Origin: Membranipora membranacea
Taxonomy: Eukaryota; Bryozoa; Gymnolaemata; Cheilostomatida; Membraniporidae
DNA length: 64,000 nucleotides
Reading direction: 5' to 3'
Assembly: GCA_914767715.1 (NCBI GenBank)
Contig: OU612069.1
Span: forward strand, 15,497,387-15,561,386
Shown: positions 61,101-64,000 of the stretch, in pieces
Numbering within the stretch: the first letter of the stretch is position 1
How the letters are laid out: every line of letters starts with the position of its first letter
The notes under the pieces: model-generated
Database searches by the model: none
The model's input: only the letters and a program-made list of their open reading frames with translations
What the model was told of the DNA's origin: nothing
Made by a program: the position numbers and the translations under genes

Positions 61101-63908
61101 TATTTCAAGTATGGTGAGAAATCAGAAATATCCGTCCACTTAAAATGTCACATTAGTGAGTGTTTGTTCTGTAATATCTGGAGTCAGTCTGGATAGGTAT
61201 GTATGTGAGTTTTCCATTCAAAGATTTACTTGATACTCAGCGACGTTTGTTACAAAATACATTCATTTATATGCTTTCAAAACCTGCTGTGTATGGTTGA
61301 ATGGTTTTGCGAATTCAAAAACTAGAGGACACCACCGGGGAGGAAATTTAGAGCTTTAAATGACATGGACAAAACTAAACGCCGAATCTTAGTCAGAACC
61401 GTATGTAAATTGCTTCTGCAAATGACGGAACTTAGTAGCCGACTTTTAACCTCCGGCCAGTTTTTCCACAAGCTATGTGTACACCTTATACTGAACAAAT
61501 AACATTAACTCACTTGATGGATAACATATGAGTAAAAGAGACAGAATCCAACTTATGGTTGAGAGAAACGTGGAAAAAAACAAGCTAGCCTGGTAATTTT
61601 CTTGCGGTTGGGGTTTTGGCTTATAATTTACATGGGAAAACATAGAACAATTTTCCAATGGCTGCAAGTGAAAATACCTACAAGTGTTCCACATGGTGTG
61701 ACATGATAAATTTTCCAAAAAAATGGCTATTAGCGATCTAAAACATAAATTTTCATGCTCAATTCCTATATTCTCAATGATAACTTATATGATACAGGCA
61801 CTAGCCATGCACAACCAGATTGCGTCGCGTCATGAATTTCGGAATAATTAAGTAGGACGTTTTGAGCACTGCATTGTCCACTCTAGAGTATATAATAACT
61901 CTATGCATGTACCTGGCATACATGAAAGTTCTTGAATCTCAATGAATTGAGAAACTGATTGATATGCAGGTACATCAATTATAACATTAAACCAACCAGA
62001 TCTGGAGACACAGAAAAAGTGAGCTCTCGTATTTTCACATGACTCCTTGTTACCATCATACGGAAAATTGTTCATATCTATTACAATACACTTTTCATCT
62101 GTAACAGAAAAGTTCATAACCTCATAATCAGTATAGCTGAGCTGAAAGTCATTAGATTAATTTAATCCCCAGACTCTTAACGCATATTGTTTGATATCAT
62201 GTGTGAACTTCAACACCACACCACGCGCTTAAGGGAAGATTTGTCAAAACATAAATGTAAGATTACCGGAAGACATTCGGGAGGGTCTTTAAATTAAAGC
62301 CATAACAGCTATGCGATTGCTCACTCTGTGATATCACCTATATTGTCATCAGCCAAAAATGGGGACTTCATATCTTCCTCGTCTTATTTTTTAGACTTCT
62401 CAACAAAATTCATCGGTTCCTACATGACTGACTAGATTTTCTTGCCCAATACCTGTAGGAATTCTGCATCTGCTCTGGTAAGACACTGCATAATAACAAA
62501 ACATTATATAGTTAGTAAGAGTATGAATATAGATTCAGCTCAATAGGAAAATTTAAATATCTGTGTGCGTATATATTTATTGTAAATTTCTGAAAAAAGT
62601 GTCATAGAAGTTGAGGATAATAACATTAGTGACACTTTCATCATGATGCCATCTCAAGTATATATAGCTGGAAAAGTGATCAAGTTCTTAAGGCACGGAT
62701 AAATTAAATTGAATTTATGGCCGGTCTTAATCAGTAAAAAAGAGAAAACATCAGTAAATAACCAAGCCAGCAATATACCCTTAGTAGTATAGGGGAATGA
62801 TATTCAGACTTTAAAAAAATGAATTGGGAACGCTGTATCCAATATGTAATTCATGAACAGTCCTGTCTGCAGCTTTTAATTGCTTATTGTGTTATTCTTT
62901 CATAATCATTTTAAATTCAAATTCGTAATCAAATTTTTTGAAGAATCGAGCTGGTGTTATAAAAGTTCTAATTTGTTGACCGCATCCGGAAAATTACTGA
63001 TTGACTCATTTGAATGATTGTTAAAATCACAAAACCAGGCGAAAACCTTCAATCATGATACATAGGAATCATTTGGCAAACAAATTTCTGCCAGTAGAGC
63101 AGCATAAATGCATTATTAGAGGTATCCCGTGATGAGACCTTGTCATTGATCACCGGTTCGAATTAAAATAAGAGTGAAACTTACCCTAGTGAGTTGAATA
63201 AATCTTCTGGCGCCATGTACAGAGTTAGACCCATATTCTCACAATGCACCATTCCATGTTTCTTTGGAAGGGTAGAGAACCAGTTCATCTGAGTTATAAG
63301 TTAGTTCGTAGGCTGAAAATATAGAGCAAAGATGCAAGATTACTCAAAGTTGTTATACGGCGTTCCAACCTCCGAGGATATTTCAAAAGTAGCTTGAAGC
63401 TCAATTGACTGTTATTTCCCTGTATAAGTTCTGATGTTAAACCATCATTGTTGTGAAGTCTAAGTTTTTTCTGAATAATATGTCCTATGTTGGTTCTCTC
63501 AACTGACCTTCTATACTAATGATGTATTACTAATAAATCGTATATCATTTACAATGTGCTCAATTATGCTAATTTAATGGTGAGTTTAAATTAGATTTAA
63601 CATTCAAACTTGTGAGTATTGTCATCTGAATAGCATCAACATACGCTTGCAAAGAGAAGTCATCTGGAGACAGAGCATTGGATCAAAGGGCTGGCATCCA
63701 GTATTTGTCATCCCAGCAGCACTCCAATATGCTTTTCTAAACATTGGGTTGAAGCTGTTTGTGTCACATTTTTCTGTGTGGCATTTTCCTGTACCATATG
63801 AGCACTCCTGATATACACTGCAGTCTGTGTTGTTGTCATAGAGCATATCAATGAACCTGTAGTTTGTTCCAACAGGCGCAACGCCCCCACAGACTGTGTC
63901 GGCCACAC
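46073..63908 (-). CDS. Type I membrane receptor with repeated C-type-lectin-like domains and mucin stalk (5' incomplete)
   Basis: At least 22 exons in one consistent frame (about 1,200 residues), running from 63908 down to 46073. The order is a cysteine-rich exon, five C-type-lectin-like domains (CTLDs), a long Ser/Thr-rich exon, two more cysteine-bearing exons, a linker, a transmembrane exon and a short acidic tail. Each CTLD is split over three exons with phases 1-2, 2-1 and 1-1. The domains keep the family's WIGL-type strand and paired C-terminal cysteines in places (HMWIGLHY; WYMLDCDLQANYICEY), but the calcium/sugar-binding EPN/QPD and WND motifs are not seen. Sugar binding is therefore doubtful. 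One CTLD exon is frameshifted. The start lies beyond the window. Cell-surface recognition or adhesion is the likely role by inference. Confidence 0.85.
47991..48692. repeat. Three-copy ~233-bp tandem repeat
   Basis: Units begin at GCCTTATTAC/GCTTTATTAC at 47991, 48224 and 48458 and are closely similar. Each contains ACTCAAGCTGGTTACG, GATTTTCACAATAA and GAAGCAAAAAATG. It lies in the last intron of the lectin-receptor gene. Confidence 0.95.
49532..50420. mobile_element. Non-autonomous hAT-type element with 8-bp target duplication
   Basis: The left end AAGGGGTGGAACG and the right end (reverse complement TAGGGGTGGAACG) form 13-bp inverted termini that resemble hAT termini (C/TAGGGGTGG). The flanks are perfect 8-bp duplications, AACACATA at 49524-49531 and 50421-50428. 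Near both ends are repeated CGGATC / CCTCGGATC words, like hAT subterminal motifs. At 889 bp with no transposase ORF it is a deletion derivative or MITE. Confidence 0.85.
51087..52638 (-). CDS. Membrane-proximal exons and transmembrane segment
   Basis: Exon 52480-52638 encodes a CTLD-like C-terminal half (GECIFIKKASGEWSTVDCAE, VCK). Exon 52129-52344 encodes a polar segment then YTCPMDFDMEVVHNCDTG, VCK. Exon 51640-51743 is a polar linker ending AVEGPVAVIA. Exon 51087-51171 encodes the only strong transmembrane helix (FGVVTFFGIIGLIVFLDVP) and ends at a strong donor, TCGG/GTAAGC. Read-through at that donor would instead give a basic tail ending at 50959. Confidence 0.83.
52825..53721 (-). CDS. 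Single 299-codon Ser/Thr-rich (mucin-like) exon
   Basis: An in-frame exon, phase 1 to 1, dominated by Ser, Thr, Asn, Gln and Gly in short degenerate repeats (STTSANYGQSSENQST type) with many N-x-S/T sequons. It predicts an extended O- and N-glycosylated stalk. Near its C-terminal end the composition changes and RKKR (52928-52939) appears within DNTERKKRETLD, a furin-type site. Confidence 0.88.
53990..54250. repeat. 10-bp minisatellite (TACCAACTCT)
   Basis: Copies are near-perfect from 54091 to 54250 and increasingly degenerate leftward to about 53990. It lies in the intron between CTLD cassette 5 and the mucin exon. The open frame through it is a consequence of the repeat. Confidence 0.95.
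54348..55185 (-). CDS. CTLD cassette 5 with a Ser/Thr/Pro insert (exons 55035-55185, 54619-54794, 54348-54452)
   Basis: The first exon gives LKLTYNDASSMCLGEGENMW. The middle exon is the longest of its class (176 bases) and, after FGIRPKFWQSRF, carries a Thr/Ser/Pro-rich stretch (ETATPSETALPTSTTESQQT onward) ending in RRKK. The last exon gives DCVTVRLKQEY...SRCKRPRNFVCVTR. Phases match the other cassettes, so the mucin-like stretch lies within a CTLD. Confidence 0.8.
55380..55995. repeat. Satellite-bearing dispersed repeat, copy 2
   Basis: It has the same ends (GTAGAGGATTTT ... CACTTAGC) and the same internal order as 17773-18459, including the G-run (about 55655-55668) and both sub-repeat types. 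The short sub-repeat is better preserved here (55440-55640). It lies in the intron between CTLD cassettes 4 and 5 and abuts exon 56011-56121. Confidence 0.85.
56011..57572 (-). CDS. CTLD cassette 4 (exons 57440-57572, 56990-57108, 56011-56121)
   Basis: The best-preserved CTLD: SWQSAVVACQEQ in the first exon, IAHMWIGLHYNQTTQTLVDT in the middle, and LLCVGLLEGKTDWYMLDCD then QANYICEYS in the last. The WIGL strand and C-terminal disulfide cysteines are clear. Phases are 1-2, 2-1 and 1-1. Confidence 0.88.
56266..56660. repeat. Diverged sibling of the array foldback element
   Basis: Words occur in the same order as in array 5015-5490: GACCAAAGCAGTCTGGCAGC, CTGCAGT, GAGGTATTAACCCC, CATTGTCAG, ACAGTTTTCTGAAGCAGATA, AAATATTGCATATCTACTGC and TTGGTTTGGTCTTTCTTAAG. 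Its own ends are also inverted relative to each other. It lies in an intron of the lectin-receptor gene. Confidence 0.78.
58004..58952 (-). CDS. CTLD cassette 3 (exons 58796-58952, 58528-58598, 58004-58210)
   Basis: The first exon is again 157 bases and gives KLTASDAWKHCANSGMELYQ, close to cassette 2, so the two cassettes likely share a duplication. The middle exon gives YAHYIWVKVDLLNN. The last exon gives CWVHNVMEQ...ECSYTATLLC, then adds about 45 Ser/Thr-rich residues that act as a linker before cassette 4. Confidence 0.87.
59187..60574 (-). CDS. CTLD cassette 2 (exons 60418-60574, 60096-60172, 59187-59285)
   Basis: The first exon, 157 bases, gives PLTAQEAIARCNSSHLSMYQ, the usual start helix of a CTLD. 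The middle exon gives FMESYLENYNADSTWTTIDL. The last gives CSLLDFETQET...DCSSVNKSSVFC. Splice ends and phases (1-2, 2-1, 1-1) all agree. Confidence 0.85.
61997..63312 (-). CDS. CTLD cassette 1 (exons 63185-63312, 62424-62485, 61997-62098)
   Basis: The first exon reads AYELTYNSDELVLYPSKETW, then hits TGA. The CTLD frame resumes one base later as CENMGLTLYMAPEDL, so one extra T in GCATTGTG accounts for the shift. The middle exon (YRYWARKSS) is chosen because it alone fits phase 2 to 1. The last exon gives CIVIDMNNF...SCENTRAHFFCVSR, the CTLD C-terminal half. The final donor is the weak GTTGGT. Confidence 0.7.
63645..63908 (-). CDS. Cysteine-rich exon before the first CTLD
   Basis: Acceptor AAATTTACAG, donor GC/GTATG, phase 1 to 1, 88 codons. 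Eight or more cysteines are visible, as in DTVCGGVAPVGTNYRF, DCSVYQECSYGTGKC and TGCQPFDPMLCL. No domain family was recognised. It is the most upstream exon in the window; the remaining 92 bases to 64000 are its intron. Confidence 0.7.
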
Positions 63909-64000
63909 CTGTAAATTTAACTGATTGAAGTACTTTTTTTGTAAATTTGGAATCACCATCATCTTTTGAAAAATAAATAATATAATACATTGCAGTTTTA

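Noticed and set aside
1-64000. CRISPR arrays, operons, phage or plasmid functions
   Set aside because: Intron structure, SINE and MITE content and protein families show animal nuclear DNA; no spaced short direct repeats were seen.

Overview
The window is animal nuclear DNA: AT-rich, intron-dense, with GT-AG introns, SINE- and MITE-type repeats, and proteins of metazoan type (SLC16 transporter, LIPT2, Ly6/three-finger protein, VWA-CCP-HYR matrix protein, C-type-lectin-like receptor). The mix of families suggests a marine invertebrate, perhaps a non-chordate deuterostome such as an echinoderm or hemichordate. That placement is inference; the sequence itself does not name a species.

Layout. 1-16.4 kb holds two tandem, same-strand SLC16 (monocarboxylate-transporter-like) copies. 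The left one is only a frameshifted last exon (1711-2650). The right one is an intact three-exon gene (14538-16200, 427 aa). Between them lies an array of four ~2.6-kb tandem units (3118-13283), each carrying a long foldback element and a short exon-like ORF. 16.4-21 kb is gene-poor and holds decayed tandem repeats plus one member of a satellite-bearing dispersed family. 21.0-27.1 kb (minus strand) is a complete five-exon LIPT2 gene (258 aa, mitochondrial octanoyltransferase). 29.2-32.9 kb (plus) is a four-exon Ly6-like GPI-anchor candidate of 146 aa. 34.0-44.0 kb (plus) is a secreted modular protein: signal peptide, VWA, cysteine-rich modules, three CCPs, HYR and a further CCP, resembling the N-terminal part of SVEP1. 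46.1-63.9 kb (minus) is a 5'-incomplete type I membrane protein of at least 22 exons. It has five C-type-lectin-like domains, each encoded by three exons in the constant phase order 1-2-1-1, then a 299-codon Ser/Thr-rich exon, a dibasic RKKR site, one transmembrane exon and a short tail.

Mobile DNA is concentrated in introns: a tRNA-derived SINE with a 15-bp target duplication and a 28-bp-TIR MITE in the same SVEP1-like intron, an 889-bp hAT-type element with an 8-bp duplication, a second copy of the satellite-bearing family, and a diverged sibling of the array foldback in the lectin-receptor gene. The genes do not form one pathway. The Ly6-like, SVEP1-like and lectin-receptor genes all encode cell-surface or secreted proteins.

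All gene models come from reading splice signals, phases and family motifs by eye. Exon edges may be off by a base or two, and no search or alignment was run.
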